From positions 6,330,254-6,394,253 of the forward strand of contig NC_052020.1 of NCBI RefSeq assembly GCF_015832195.1: 64,000 nucleotides of DNA, read 5' to 3'. Numbering within the stretch: the stretch's first letter is position 1; each line of letters starts with the position of its first letter. The DNA is from Motacilla alba alba. Lineage: Eukaryota; Chordata; Aves; Passeriformes; Motacillidae. Shown in pieces: positions 1 to 14,900 of the stretch. The translations under genes were made by a program, and so were the position numbers. Under the pieces are notes generated by a model. It saw only the letters and a program-made list of their open reading frames with translations. It did no database searches and was not told where the DNA came from.

Positions 1-3000
1 GGGAATGCCTGGTGAGGACACAGCAAGCCTGAGAAGTGCCAGAAGTGACAGCAGCGGGAGTGCAGGGATGTCCCCCAAGAGCTGAGGACACGAGCTGCTA
101 CAGAGAAATCAGTGCCTCAGCAAGGAGCAGAGGCACAGAACAGGGCTGCAAGCTCTGCTCCTAAAGACAGGATCCTGTCAGGAAACCTGGGGACTCCAAA
201 AGTAACCTTTCTGGGGAAGGAAATCAGAGTGTCTTGTTCTGAGAACGAATTCCTGTCACCTCTGACAATATTGTCACTGAAATTTGTCACAGTGGGCCCT
301 AGCAGAGGTTTCTCATGTAAGCAGCGCATGTTTTTTCTCCCTGATTGGTGTTCTTATATTGCCATTTAAATAGAATCACATAATTCTCTGGGTGCACTTA
401 TGCATTTATCATTCCCATATTAATTAACCACACACTTCAAGCTAGCCCACCACACCATCCAAAAGGTCAGGGCTTTAAACCACTTCATAACTTGCCAAAA
501 AACATTCAGTGAATTCATGTTCCAATACCAGCACATGTAGGAAAATCTGTAAATGTTCCAGGACATCAGAAGTGCCTGCACAGTCTGGTTCAAAAAGCTT
601 GAATGAAGCTGTCTCATATTAAAAAACCATTTAGAAGCATCAGAAATGTCAATAAGCTAACTAGTGTTAGATCCTCACCCAAAGATAAAACTGTCAATAA
701 AAATATTTTGTTGGAGTGACCATTCTTAATAATAACAACAACAAATTCTATACTGAACCTTTATCTTGTCATTTTCAATTTAGCAGGCAAAATTCTGCTT
801 CAAGAAGGTTACTCTAATCCTATCATTTATATTCTGGTAACTGACACAAAAGAAGTTTTAAAGCAATATATTAAATAGAGTTCAGCTACATTAGGTAGCC
901 ATTCCATCCTGAAAATGGAATATAATTTTAATAACCATCTTTTCAAAATGTAACAGTTTGGATCCTTTTCAATAACTTTTACCTTCCTAAAAAAAATAAT
1001 ATATCGTTCCCAACATAAAATAATAGTTAAAAAAAAAAACAGATAGCATCTGAAGAATAGTCACATAGCTTAGAAAAAATTCCAAACTCACCAATCAGTT
1101 TTTGTATTTTAGTGAAACTCAAGTCCAAATATTTGCTGTCCTGGTGGAAATATCTCTTACATCTGCCAGAAGATAACCTTTGATATTGGTATTTCCTCAC
1201 TTCAAAACCTCAGCTCTCCAAACATGTTGGCATTTTCCTTTCAGTTCAAGTGGGTTTAATATAGACCACATTTCAGGAAAAGAACAGTAAGTCCTCAGAA
1301 CATCTTTTTAAGTCTGGCCCTGAACCAATTAGAAATACAATTTTGGACAATAAATAAAATAAGTTTTGCTATTCTTATCAGGAGCTAAGGCTTTCTGTCA
1401 GATTTCCCCAAATTAATTCATTTCTTGCCTCTTTACCCAATTGTTTGTAAATGCCCCAAGACTTCTTCCCTTTCTACACTACTTAAACTACTTGAAAAGT
1501 TAAAGTGGATTGAAACAGAAGGAGCAATTTCCAATATGACATTGGAGCTGCATCATCTCTTGATGAGGAAGGACAGGAAGTTAATTCCTCCTAATCTTAC
1601 TATAAATCCATCTTAAATAAAAATTTATTGTTCCAAATAATAGGTTGAGAATTCTCAAAAAAAAAAATCCTTCCTTTCATCAGGAGCATGTTTAAGATTT
1701 GGTGTGGGGCTCTGCTGAACTGCTTTTCCATTTCCTCCAATCTGCCTGAGAACTGGAGCCCCACTCTGCCCCACTCCCTTTTCTGCCCCTGCCCTGCCAA
1801 GGCAGAGCAGCACATTTCAGCTGCACCTTCAAAGGTTCTGTGGCTTTTCAGAAGATCTGAGACCACTTGCCTTGGAAATCCCACTGCCAGCAGAAATAAC
1901 TTCCAAGCTGTATCTAGATATATGCCTGACAGATTTTCATTTTAACTGTCAGCTGGTATTATTATTCTTGTTGTTGTTGTTGTTATTACTACTACTATTA
2001 TTTGGGGTTTTTTTTTTACTTCTGATACCTGCTGGTTTGCCTCCTCCTATCCTCAAAACCTTTCCCTCATCCTCAGTGATTTTTCCTGGACAGATGGGTT
2101 CGGCTGTTCTCATTCTTCACATGTGAGTTCTCCCAGTGAGCCCAGGTCCAGCAGACAGGGCTGGTAATGAGCTGCTTCAGCCTTCACTCACATTTCATCT
2201 GCCACTCACCTCACAGCAATAACATCTTCATTACAAAGGCGTGTGTTTGCTCTTCAGGTAACACTCCAAAATTGTAGGGATGTCAGGACTGCTGCAGGAT
2301 GTGAGGACACGACAGAATTAAGTTGCCAGTTTTCAATTTAATGAGTTAATAGTAATGGCCAGGCCTGAAACACTTTTGATGAATGCTGCAAAATCCAAGG
2401 TGACAGCAAATCACAAAATCAATAGCTACTTATGTCTGTTCCTGAAGACATCAAACATTTGGTGTCTCCAGGTGTTTGAATAAGTATCTTAATAAAATGT
2501 TTGAGGCCATAACACAGCCTGAGATGTCAGAACATTCTGACACCTGTCTGATGTAATGTTCAGCCACACAGAGAGCAAAGAGACAAGTGAGAGAGCTGTG
2601 TTTATAAAAGGAGTTACCAGAAGATTCAGGGGAACAGACACAACCATCCAGCTGTCCAAATGACAACAATTAAATGAGAAATATCTTCTGGAATTTTTAT
2701 TTAATCCAAAGGCACAGCAAACTCTAATGCTGCTGTCCTTAAGAAAAAGGGACTCTAAAGAAAGGGGATTTGCACTTACAGCTCTGTATTAATTTCCTTC
2801 CCCCTTTGGCACCTGCTGTGAACAGTTTCAAGAAGGGTAATTACTTGTGACAAAGAAAAAAAAAAAAAAAAAAGAAAGCTGTAAATCACCTGAGTAAACC
2901 CCACATTTCAGGGTTTAAGAGGAGTCAGCAGCGCTTCAGTGGGCAAAACACCCTGTATTCAGTGCTGACAATTCCTGGCTCCTCACAGAAGTAAAATGCC

Positions 3001-6000
3001 TCATGTTTCTCAGAGTATGGCATTATCTTGTTCCAAAACTGCATTATTTCTCTCACCCCACTCCCCTAACATCCTGTCACATGAATGGCTTTCCCAGTTT
3101 GCTAACAAGCCTCAGTTTTAATCTGTGTACTCTGTTTGCATTGTAAGGTGTTGGTAGATGCAGGGAGCAGCTCCTGTGGGTCAAACCTCCACACCAGGAA
3201 ACAATTCATCCTTTCTTTTCCACATCCAATGCCTGCAAACAAAACCTGAGTTTTTGACACAGAAGATTTGATGCAATACATTAAAAAAAATAAATCATTC
3301 CACCCAAACCATTCATGCTCCATGACAGTGACCCCAGATGGAGGTTATCATAATAATACACACGATACTCATAACAATTCATGTGTGATTCCACATTACC
3401 TCTGTTTAATTCACCTTTCTGCCTCAAGTGTTCCAGCAGTGGCTTTGGGTTTGTTTTGAATTTCCTAGTAAGTACCAAGGGTGTGCTGCAGACTGTGCCT
3501 AAAATAGCATCTGCTTTGTAATTACTGTCTGGAACCTAAATTACAAAAACCTGTTGCTCCATGAAAAGATATAATTATTGAAAAGATCTTTTGCACATGG
3601 TTTGTCTGCATGCTCAACCATCAATTAAATCATTACCATCTAATCCTGCCCATAAATGGAACTGCACAGATTCCCAAATTCCTGAACCTACAAAAATTTG
3701 TTTCCAAGTGAAAAATCACCATGCTTATTGAATAACTAAGGGAAAGCATAATTCCTCTATGGAGATTGGAGCTCCAAGCAGAGCCTTTTATCTCTGTTCT
3801 TCATGGAGGGCTATACAATCACCAAGTTGTTCATTGAGGGGTGAAATCAAGTCTGGTTTATCCACTGCAGGTACGTGGGATAAAAGCTAATTGATCCCAA
3901 ACCTATTTTCTGGGCACCAATCTGCATCTGCCATCACAACTTCAGCCTGGCAGCACAGCCTTTTTGCTCCAGAATTTTGCCCAGACATCCCAATTTTGAC
4001 TTTCATTTTTTTTTAAATTTTTTTCCTACAACCAAACAGACACATCAGACACTCATAAAACTTTTGAGCTTTCTTCGTTCTGATCTGCTTACCGAAGGAA
4101 CAGGACAGGAGAGGGGGTGCATAAACACACATTTTCGTGCTGCCCAGGGCTGTGTGTCAGGCAAAATCGAAGGACTGGTGTGTAAAAGGTGTGCAAAATC
4201 AAAGGACTGGTATTTCAAAAGCTTAAAACAAATGCTTGCTACCCTCTTGATCTCCTTCCACCTCCTGACACGATTCCTGTGCCAAGTGTGACAGCTCTGA
4301 AGCAGCCCTGTGCCAGGGATGCTCTGCAGGGAGAACTCAGCGTTCCCTTTCGGGGCTCCTGGGGAAAGAACCAGCAGAGTGAGAGCAGGAGGCACCCACC
4401 CTCCCCTGATGGGCCTTTGGAGCCTTCACAGCATCACCAGTGCCTGCAAGCTGATGGACAAGCTGTGTGGGACCTTGAGTTTCTAGTGTTTTCCCTTCTG
4501 CTGCTGGTAAAATTTCCCTTATCTGTCCTTCATGCAGATCATCTCTGGCACAAAGACTTCTTTTCCTCCAATGTAAAGATTTCTGCATCCCCCTACTGAT
4601 GGCTGTGCTTGTGTTACAGTAATTGTGAGTAATGTCAGGCAGGGATGTAAAGGAATGCCCCATTTCCAGTGAGAACCAGCAGGGCTCAGTTGGTAATTAG
4701 CTTATAATTAGGAGTCTGTTCTCTCAGGTTAAGACACTGTAAAGTTCCAGTGAATTGTTAAGCTATTCACAGCACTCTGATGCTACTAAACCAGGAAAAT
4801 ATGAAGTCCTAAAAATACCCTAATGTCAACACATCAGAAATGGAAGGGTGGGAAATCCAGACAAAATAGAAATCCATCTATAGTGGCATCTTCTACACAA
4901 GAAAATGGTGAGACTTTGCAATATTTAATTTGAGGCTACCTGACCAAGAAATATTATCTTTAAAAAATGAAGTGAGCTTTGCAGTATTTCCTTTGATCTA
5001 TCTTTAACTATAAATCACAGCCCGGGTAATCCTCTAAACAAATTCTCCTTCATGTTATATTTTTTCATTAAATAAAGTCAGAAACATGTTTTCCTACATC
5101 CTGGTGTCAGGAGTGGTGGGCATCACTCCTGATTATGTGGAGGAAGCTGAACAAGCCCAGTCAAGGAAGATGACCTTCTTCTATCATGAGTCCTCACATC
5201 ATTCACTGTGTCTCTGGAAAAAGCCCCGTGGTGGCTTTAGAAAGATGAGGGTTTGGGTTTTACTGAACTGGATGAATGAATTCCAGTATCAGTGTGGACA
5301 AAAGAATGCAATCTGATATGAGTATTTTGCCTTCAGTCCCTGACATTTCCTTCTGCACTGCCTACTCTGGGCATTCCTCTTGTGTGCCTTGGTTTGTGTT
5401 CTGGAAATAAAAGCATTTCCCCTAAGCCAATAAAATGAAAAACACAGGACATGTCCTGGGAAGTGCTGAGAAAAGTACAGTGTATTTCTCATCTCCAAAG
5501 TACAGGTCTATTTCTCATCTCCAAAATAATCTTACTTCACACATCCTTTTGCAAGTAATTTCCTCCTTCCTCTGCCTTCCTGTAACTCCTTTGGCTGCAC
5601 GTACATAGAAGGTTTTCCCTGGGTATTTATACTTTTCATTGGAAGTGTATTTCTCCTTCAGACACACAGAATTTATGCAAAATGTGTCCCACTAATCATA
5701 TCTCCCCTAGAAAAGTGTATTTCAAAGGATCAACCATTTATTTCATCTTCTGAGCAAGAAGCATCCTGCCCAATGCATCAGGAAATGTCCCCCGGGATGA
5801 CACCTGTGCAGCATGAATTTTGCATGGCTCACACATGCAAATGAGAGTTTTCATACAAATTCACACGACTGGCTTGGAAGCTCTAAGCCTTCAACAAAAC
5901 CAGGGAACAGAAGATCAAGGAGAGATCATTTCCAAGTGGCGCAGCTCAGAGTCTGTGTCTAGTGCTTCCTACCCCTGAAAATGGACTTTAGATGCAAAAA

Positions 6001-8212
6001 GCTTAGCTCCAGCTCCAAGCCTGCCCATGAAAGTTCCATGAAAGGTGTTGATACTGAGCTCAGACCCTGTGCTGCCTCACAGGTGTAAAGTGATGCCCAC
6101 ACCTTCAGCTGGAATCCCATCAGATGGTTTTTTTTTCTGTCAAGATGGTAAAGTGGAGAGGGTGCCAGCAACGGTAAAGAAACTGAAACTGAAAAGTAAA
6201 GAAACTTTTATAACTGATTTTAAAAAGGCTGCTTTTGCCTCATTAATCTAAATTACTCTTGAAACAAATTCAGAGAAAATTGAGATATTTCCAATAACCC
6301 ATCATTATGTTTGCCCAATTGTAAATAAGCCACTATAAAATTTGAAAAGGGAACATTTACATAACACAATAAACATCATTTAAGAAGTTATAATCTTCAA
6401 AATTTTGTACAAGTATGATTATCTAAATTACTGACAATGTCTAAGAACAGTAATAAAAAAAAATCCTAAAAATACTTGGAAACTTATAAAACTAAAGGCA
6501 ATGGTTTTTTAGAGAATTTGTGTAATTTTATGATATTTCCTGCATAACTTGTTATTATTTGAGCAAGACCTGCCAGTGTGCAGTCAGGACCATCCAGGAC
6601 TGTTTCCTCTCTCTTGTATTTCCAGCAGACATCTGGTCAGCTGCAGTCCAAGGCTTTTTCTGTATTTTGTTCATTATCTTTTTCATGTAAAATATAACTG
6701 GGTATCCAGGTCTTCTTCAGACACTGATTCTCCTCATCCAGTTCTGAAGAGTTACTTAAATCCTTGTCATCTCACAGATCTAATCCTTTCCCAAATCTCA
6801 CAACAATGTATCATCAGCACTGAAAGATTCAAAACAGCAGCTATGGATTTGGGCACCTAAATTCCATCCAAATGCTTTTGTTATGCCTTTAAATGCATTC
6901 TGGTTTTTAATGACACAAAAATTAGCTTTTTTTTTTTCTCATCAGTGTTATGTGTTCAGAATTTTTCCTTACAGTCAAGGCAGAACCAAGACACTGGGTG
7001 AGCATCTCAGCTTTCACTTTGTTTCTGAGAAAGTATCTGGAAAAATCAGAATATTCAGGATGAGAGAGTAAATTAACTCATCCATATTAGTTGTGTTTAG
7101 ACTTCAGGAGATTTTTCATGTGGCCTTGACGTGATCTATGATTTTTGAATTTGTGACTTCTAATAAACTTTGCCCTTTCTGTTGGTACATTTTGAATGTT
7201 CTGCAGTTTTGGGCGTCTGGTGGAGCTCTCGTGGCAGATTCCATGGGCAGTGCTGTGACCTGGTCACAGCCACGACTTTGAGATGGCAGAATTAGAGCCC
7301 TTCCTTCAGATCTAATTTTTGGAGACCTTCTGGCCATCTGCTGAGAAAGCACAAAGTGCTGCTGACTCCATCCAGTCTCTGAGGGAAGATTTCCATGGGG
7401 TTTGCTGGAAGGTTCTTAGTCCAGGCTAACCTGGAGTTTCTGCCCTTCAAACTGTTGCTGCTCCCTAATTGCAGCAAACAATTCCTGTTGCAGCTCTACA
7501 CTGTGATTTAAGCACCGAGTTTGCAGGGCACAGTCCCTCCTTTTGCATATAATCTAACACAGGAAGGCATCAGTGCAGTCCCTCAGCGACTCATTAAAAT
7601 ATTTTAATCGAGTTTTAGTGCACTTTTCATGCAAAGAGTGGCAGCACGGGGCTACCTCAGTAAAAACAAAACAAAATCAGAAACCAACCACAAAATCCCA
7701 AATAAAAAAAAAAATGTTTTAAATAAGCTCCAAGTTCATGAAAGAATAATCTATTCTGCCCTCTTTTAATTCAGGCATAATCAGCTTTCTGGCCTGTTCT
7801 TGTGTTTAATAACACTGCTGGGAATATTGCCATTTACTACAACGAGCAAAAATAAAACCTGGTTTAATATATGCTTCAGCTTATAAAATAATAGCTCAAC
7901 AAGTTGCTTAACATGGTTTTGCTTAACCTGTTTGTTTATTTTCATACCTAAAATACAAGGTCCAGAGCACATAGGAAATCAACAAAGGACTGCAGTGCTT
8001 CTTTTTGTTCAGTATTAAAAAACTAAATCCTCATTTAAAGACATTATTAGGTTGTGTGAATCATCCTTGTTGGAGGGATATGCCACAGTCATGGGAAGAA
8101 GTAGAGTGAATGGATGGCAGCAAAGAATCAATGTTTTCTGTCAGGTCTGTTATGAGCCACAGGGAATCTCTGCCACCTCACAATTTTAACCTTTCAACCT
8201 CTGCATCAGAGT
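1..8212. other. Non-coding sequence, no gene recognised
   Basis: AT-rich vertebrate-type DNA. It has an interrupted TTG/TTA/ACT microsatellite at about 1960-2002, an A-rich run near 2857-2873 and a tandem 23-bp-scale duplication of 'tatttctcatctccaaa' near 5480-5525. Open frames are all at most 136 codons and show no family features. Confidence 0.6.
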
Positions 8213-8580
8213 CATGGAATCACAGAATTCACAGAATTACAGCATGGTTTGTGTTGGAAGGGGCCTGAAAGATCAACCAGGTCCAACCCCCCTGTCATGG
8301 TTCCACCAGACCAGGCTGCTCACAGCCCCATCCAGCCTGGCCTTGGACCCTTCCAGGGATGGAAGGAGCAGCCACAGCTTCTCTGGGCAACCTGTGCCAG
8401 GGCCTCACCACCCCCACAGTAAAAATTTCTTCCTAATATCCCATCTCACCTTGCCCTCTGTCAGTTTAAAGCCATTGCTGCTTGTCCTGTCACTATGAAC
8501 CCTTGCAAAGAGCCCCTCTCCACCTTTCTTGTAGCCCCTTTGGGCACCAGAGGGCTGCTGGAAGGTCTCCCTGGAGTCTG
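8213..8580 (-). mobile_element. CR1 LINE fragment, 3' end, minus strand
   Basis: On the + strand the block opens with repeated 'cacagaat' words, then the text around 'gttggaaggggcctgaaagatca' and 'tccaacccccctgt', the reverse complement of the avian CR1 3' terminus. Further in, the stretches around 'gcaacctgtgccagggcctcacc' and 'tttcttcctaatatcc' are also characteristic of CR1. The copy is 5' truncated, as most CR1 copies are, and lacks reverse transcriptase sequence. The inner boundary near 8580 is approximate. Identification is from memory of the family consensus. Confidence 0.88.
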
Positions 8581-8599
8581 GATGTGAAAAGAAAATACA

Positions 8600-8990
8600 C
8601 AAACATTCAGTAAAAAAAATTTAAACTTATGCCTCTATAGTTGTAATTATACCTTAAGTAAGTTAAAAACTATATTAAGACAGTGAAAAGTTTATGATGT
8701 AGAAGTGTAATTATATAAAGTAAGCTAAGAGTTAAAAAGTTATAATAGAAATATACATGTATATGTTCAACAACAACCTATGAAATAAAAGTATCTGCAA
8801 TACAGCAAAATTAAGTAAAAGTGATAAATTAAGAAAACAAAACAAACTTTGTAACATCTATCCATTAAACCAGAAAGTTATATATTATCTTATAACAAAA
8901 AAACTTACAACTACTTTAAACTATAACCAACAACTTACTCCTTTAAAATCTCACAGCCTCTAAAACTAATGTTTATCTAAGCAATAAATC
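8600..8990. other. AT-rich block next to the CR1
   Basis: About 390 bp rich in A and T with few G or C, directly after the minus-strand CR1. It resembles degraded retroelement or low-complexity DNA but I could not match it to a family. Confidence 0.4.
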
Positions 8991-11900
8991 ATGCTTAAGC
9001 CAGCAATGATCCCATTCCTTCCTTAAAAACAACAATAATACCTGTAGAAACTGCACTGCACAATGTTCTGTCCCTTTATTCCCTGAGAACATGTTATGAA
9101 ATGGAAACATTTTGCCCCTCTCCTGCCAAAGCAGCACAGGGACACCACTGAAGGAATAATAATTAATACTGCTGCTGGTTCTTCTCTCCAGCCCCATTGT
9201 TTTGTTATCAAACCCTTTATCCTGACCCTTCCCCATCAGAAATCCCCAGGTGAGCAGATTGAGACTTTTCTCCATGAGAATTCCTTCTAAAGCCAAATTA
9301 ACAGGTGTTACTGATTCAGCTGGCTTCTATTTTTGGTGCCTAGCTGGGAATACGTGTAGGGAAAGAGGCAATTTACAGCAAGATCTTAGAGCAGGTCCCC
9401 TTGTGACATCAGAATGTAGGCACTCAAGGCTACCCATTACTTCCGAAAATCTTGTCCCATCTAAGTGCAACAAATTCAGGGGCGTGATTGCAAACAGCTC
9501 CCATCGCTCCAGACATTTGAAATCTATTTATCTGCCTGTCTCTGTCAGATATAAACAGCATTTATTTGATGTATTTCCCAGCTATTCAAGAGAGCATGAG
9601 TAAAAATATCAAAGTTTTGAGCCTCTGCAGCACATTCCATAATAAATACACCCCCAGTTTTAGCCTTGTTTATTTTTATGAGGCTTTGCTTTTAAGGGAT
9701 TTTATTTTGTTCCAGTGCACTCTCTCCTCACATCAAATTCAGAGTGGCCTTCCACTTATCTTATCTTTCCTACATTACTGACAGTCCTTTTGAGTTTGAA
9801 CAACATTATCAGAGAAGTAATCAGTGTTCTGCTGAAGCTACAGGGATTCAACAGATACTCTGAGAACACATTACTCAGAAGCTCCTGGCTGCCATTTGGG
9901 ATAAATGCCTGTATTGGAGGAAAGAATATATCGTGTTATTCATGCCTGTGATTCTTCATCATATGGAGAAAGTTTTACTTCAAATAATGAATCAGAAAGC
10001 AAAGCAGCGAGAGAGCCGTAAAGGAAAAAAAGTAGACAACAGCAAGAGAGATGGAGAGGAGAGGAGAGGAAAATGTGATGGGAAAAAATGAGACAGGACT
10101 GGAATTAAAGGCAATGATGTAGAAAAATTCCTGACAGCTTTAATGGGTTGTCAAAGAAGATCTGCAAATCCTCCAAAATAAATGAAACAAAAAAAAAGCA
10201 GAGTCGTATAAATTCATATAAAAATGAAATGGAGGAAAGTGTCTCATCTGTTATTTCAGGATGCCAAAATTAAACTACTCTACCTAATAAACTAAAATTG
10301 CTGTTTATGAAATGCTGCTTTAGTTTATGACATATGCAGCCTGTACTGGTTCTAAAGATTAACCTGCATCAAAACCTCCAGTCTGTTTCTCCTGGAAAAT
10401 TCCCTTAGCTTCCATGGTCTCTGATGCTAAGGAACCATAATGTTATGGTATCCGTGGTCCTTGATTCAATCCATTATTCACTTGGCTTAACTGGAATGCA
10501 CACAATTTATGAGTGAGCATGTGAGTGGCTTCTTCCTGGGCTGGTAAACAGGAGGAAGGAGTTTTCTTAATGTTCTCAGTTTAATCAATATATCTACAAT
10601 AGCAAAGGAGAACATTTCAGAAGTGAAAAGTGCAAATCATGCACTGAGGACTCTGCTGTGCTCCCTAAACCCTGACCTGCCATCCAGGATGTTGTGACAC
10701 CTTGAAAGGAATGTGGGATCAATTGGATCTTCTGATTCTCCATTTCATCTCCAGGCACACCAGGAGAAATATGCTTCTTTCTTTCCCAAAAAAGAGAATG
10801 GGAAATATCAGCTTTTATGTGCCTCCATGGTACAGAATAAACAACCCCAGGTGGGTTTAAATTAGCAGATGATATTTGTGACTAGTGAAAAAAACAATCT
10901 TTCATTACCTTTCTAGAGAAATGTAGCTTTAAAAGACATGATCAAATAAAGTTTAAATGGGAATTAATGTATGCACTAAATGACTGATGCCACCCTAAAA
11001 ATCTTTCCCTATTAGCCCTGTATGTAAATTTGTACTCACAGACACATAATATTGAGAAAAAGTGTGCTAGAGAAGCTGTTTTTCCACAGCCATTGTCACT
11101 CATGAAAAGTGCTAAAAATACAGCCATAAAAGCAATCTGTTTCTCTGAGTTCTGTGTTTTCTTTCCTGCCATTTTTTTTAAATGAATGTCTATTTATGGA
11201 AAACATTTTTTTTTTTTCTTATGAGTAAATGTCTTTGGTTGCAATCCCTGGTATTTCTGTACCCATGAATTGTGTGGGATAATGGCAGGAATAGTGAAGG
11301 TCCTTCAGGTGTTGTTTCCAAGCTAAGATCCAGATGTCACCACATAATTACATTTCTTCCATAAACCTCCTCTTAAACCTAACATTAACAAGCCTCTTTA
11401 GGGCTATTTGTCAATTAATGGAAATCATAGAAATCAACTTATCATTTTGGGTACCTGGACAAAAGGAATGGAAAACTAATAAAGTGATGGAGAAAAGAAA
11501 CTGTATTTAACCCTTTCTTCTCCATTTTCTGCATTTTCCTGCCACCATCTATCACAACTCTCCCACAATGACTGCCCCAAAGTTTAGTGCTGTTTGTTTG
11601 CAATCCACAGAAGTTTTTGCTTAGAAAAAATGGTTATATTCCTATTTATTATAATTTTGATTTTTTCAGTATCTCTAACTCACATCCCTTCAATTCATAC
11701 CTACATTAATGACCGTTCCTCCTTGTACCTTGCACACTAATGTTTTGATTGGTATCTGAATTCTTAACTTGAAAAATCCTGCCTGATACAAATATTACTC
11801 AAGAAGGAGAGATTTCCATCGACTACTCAACTTCTTTTTGTTTCAGGTTAAGCCTAGAGGGCTCAGCACAGTGTAAGAGCCATGCTTGAAATGCTTGCTG

Positions 11901-14900
11901 AAGTCAAGTTTGTGCTTCTGGGACTGGATTTTCACCAAAAGAGTTAAAATTGCTACTGGGAAAGGATTATTCATTCTGGAATGCTTCACATTTTCACTTC
12001 TTTTCTACACAATTTAATTTTTTTCTTTCATTTTGGAAACATCCTCTATAATATAAGGGACAAGCCCCAGCATTTCTGTAGACCTTGAACCAATCAGGAT
12101 CACTAAAAATACCTGAAGTAGATATGACTATTAATTCTGAAAGCAGATTCTCTATTATTACCTTGCACTATTGTTATTCTGCACTGAGAATGCACCAGAA
12201 GAAAGCCAGATTTTCCCTACCAGGTTTTCTGCCTGCAGACACAAGCCTTTAGGAGATGTGTGGTCAGTGTTAGGGTTTTTACAATTACCCATCTGACAAA
12301 TAATGTGCAACTCCCCTGTTCTCTTTGGGCTTCTTTAGGAGCACCAAAAGCTCCTACAGCAGGTCATACTTTATTTTTTTTATAAAAAAAAAAACAAAAG
12401 CTGAAGCCTTAGCTCTGAATGCTCCTGATCTGAAGGAAGACTTCATAAATGGAGATGTCAAATATTAAGAAATGTCTTCTGCAATAAGTCAGGCATATGA
12501 ACGGATCAAAATTAGATGTAAAAGGTCTGAGAGTCTCAAGCAGGGACTGTTACTATGTGTTTGTAATATTCCTGGGAAATTATAGCTCATCTCTTTGGTG
12601 ATATCAAAGGTAAACATTCAATAAGTGCCAGCAGTGCTGTTGCTGTTAGGTCTTGGGAGAAGCAATGCCATTATGAATGGATGCAGTCACTCTACAGCAC
12701 CTTCCTCCTTATTACTGCTGTTGGGGGAAAATGAATCCAAAATACTACACTAAACATGTTTGAAGCCAATACTTTTCTCTCCTGCCAGCTGGTAACAAGT
12801 AGCTGGTGTTCAGTTTCATGGCAAGGTACAGATTTGTGGCTGCGCTTTTTGTGCAAATAAAAACCACAAGCAACTTGTTTACCTGTTTGAATGGAGGCAG
12901 CTTAAATGCCTGGATCAGCTGGCACAAAATGCATGGCTAAATCTGCCTTCCAATATTTCCTCTAGCACAAGAGACTGAAAGTTCTTCTCAAGACAAGCTA
13001 GAACTTAGACTGGCAGCTTGCTATTGTACAGATGCCAATTATGAAGTAATTATTACTCTTGCATAGTTGGGGCAAGGGTGTTGTTTGTATATTTTCCATA
13101 TAAAACCAATTATAAATTCTTTATAGATGTGGTCATTACTGGGTGATTAATCTGGACCAGCATTTTATACTGTCCAAACTGTCTGGGACCTGCTTTCTCT
13201 GTGTTAGGTCCTTGAAGTGTGTTATTTTTGGTCAAGGCCACACAGCAGTTTTGCAGTTCCTTGATTTATTGAAGCATGACTGAAAGAATAGGAAATGTTC
13301 TTAAAAATATTCCTCACTGATGCATCCAAACACCACCACTACAACAGCAGCAGTGTAGACATCAACATTCTGGGATCATATTCCTCAAGGAGAGGGGGAA
13401 GAGTCAGAATGGGACACTGAGAGGACAGACTTCAATTCCATAAAGGATCTAAATCAATTCTTGCTTTAAGGCCTGCCATTATGTTGAGTATATGCACACA
13501 AACTTCAGAGTCAAATGTTAGAAGGGAAAAATTTTTGTCAGTAAGGTAAGAATTTAAAAATAAAAACTAAAAAAAATTAAAAATATCATTATTGAGAAGT
13601 ATCAGAAAGCTGTAGAAATAGGTTTGGAGGGAACATCAACAGGTTAAATAGATCTCTTGCCTGTCCTGGCACAAGTTTAGCTGTGAGTTAAAGCCCAGGT
13701 AGTGGAACTCTTCAACCTGGTCTGAGTCAAATACAAAGAAATGCAATTCTGCTACAGTTCTGTAGCTGCAGCAAAAGGAGGGGGTTGACAAAAGTGAGCA
13801 GCTAAAACTGAAACTGCTGAGTAAGTCTCTGGAATGACTGCAACTACAAGAGCTGTGCAGGTGACTGAAATGGCCACAGAGCCCTGCCATCACCAGTGTA
13901 AATAAACATTAGCAGGCAAGGACTGAGGATGGCAAAATATTTCCAGAAAGCCAGTGGGCTCGTGTTCAGCAAGAGGCAAAAGCCTTGAGCTGTAATTCAT
14001 CTCCTTGCAAAAGTGCAGATGTTGCAGTGTTTTGGAAAAACAAATCATTAATGCCACCTGTGGATGCAGGAGCTGAGTTGCAGGGGTAAAATGAGCTGTT
14101 TGCAGTCATTTTGAGAGTTCATTTGAAAGGCAAATACAGACTCTGGGTGTTCATCTCCTGAATGTGCCAGCCTGAACATCAGAGAGAGCAGGTTCCCGTT
14201 CACTCCCAGGAGCACGGGTTCCCTTTTCAGTAGGTCAGACCTAATTCTGCAGCAGTTTGTAGCCGGTGAAGTAGCCAGGTACCAATCACAAGGCATGGAT
14301 TAAAAAATCAGAAAGACTCTGGCTCGTCATGCAAGGATCTGGTGCCCGTGCCAATCCCTGCCTCAGCTCTGGTACCTCTGCTAAATGAACAGGAGCCTTG
14401 CCCACACAGGAGGGGCAGCTCAAACCTGCTGAATTGTCACTGCAATGATGCAAGGAAATGAGACATCTGGTTTTTTTTTTTCTGCTGTTATCAGGTAAGT
14501 GTTTTGCAAGGCGAAAATAAAATGCAATGAATAGTTCATTAAGAAAAGGCATTTAGGGTCAGAAAACACAACTGTAACATCCACACTAAGGGCAATACTG
14601 GAAAAGGAAAAGCTGCTGACTATTAAAATCCTCCAGTATTGCGTTTTCCCTATACCTGACAATATGTGAAGTATCATACACAAACACTTTTCTAAATAAA
14701 AAAAGTAAGGAGCAGTTGCCATGGAGACATCATGTGTTCCCTTGGGGCCTGAGGAAACACAATTAGCCTACAGGATGGTTTTCAAACACTTCAGTTTGAA
14801 CCTTTTGGAGTTTCAGCAATGTAGTGATCTGGTGAAATAATTCTTCATGTTGTCTGCATTTTTTTCAGCCAATGCATATTGCTGTGTGTCTAAAAGTAAA

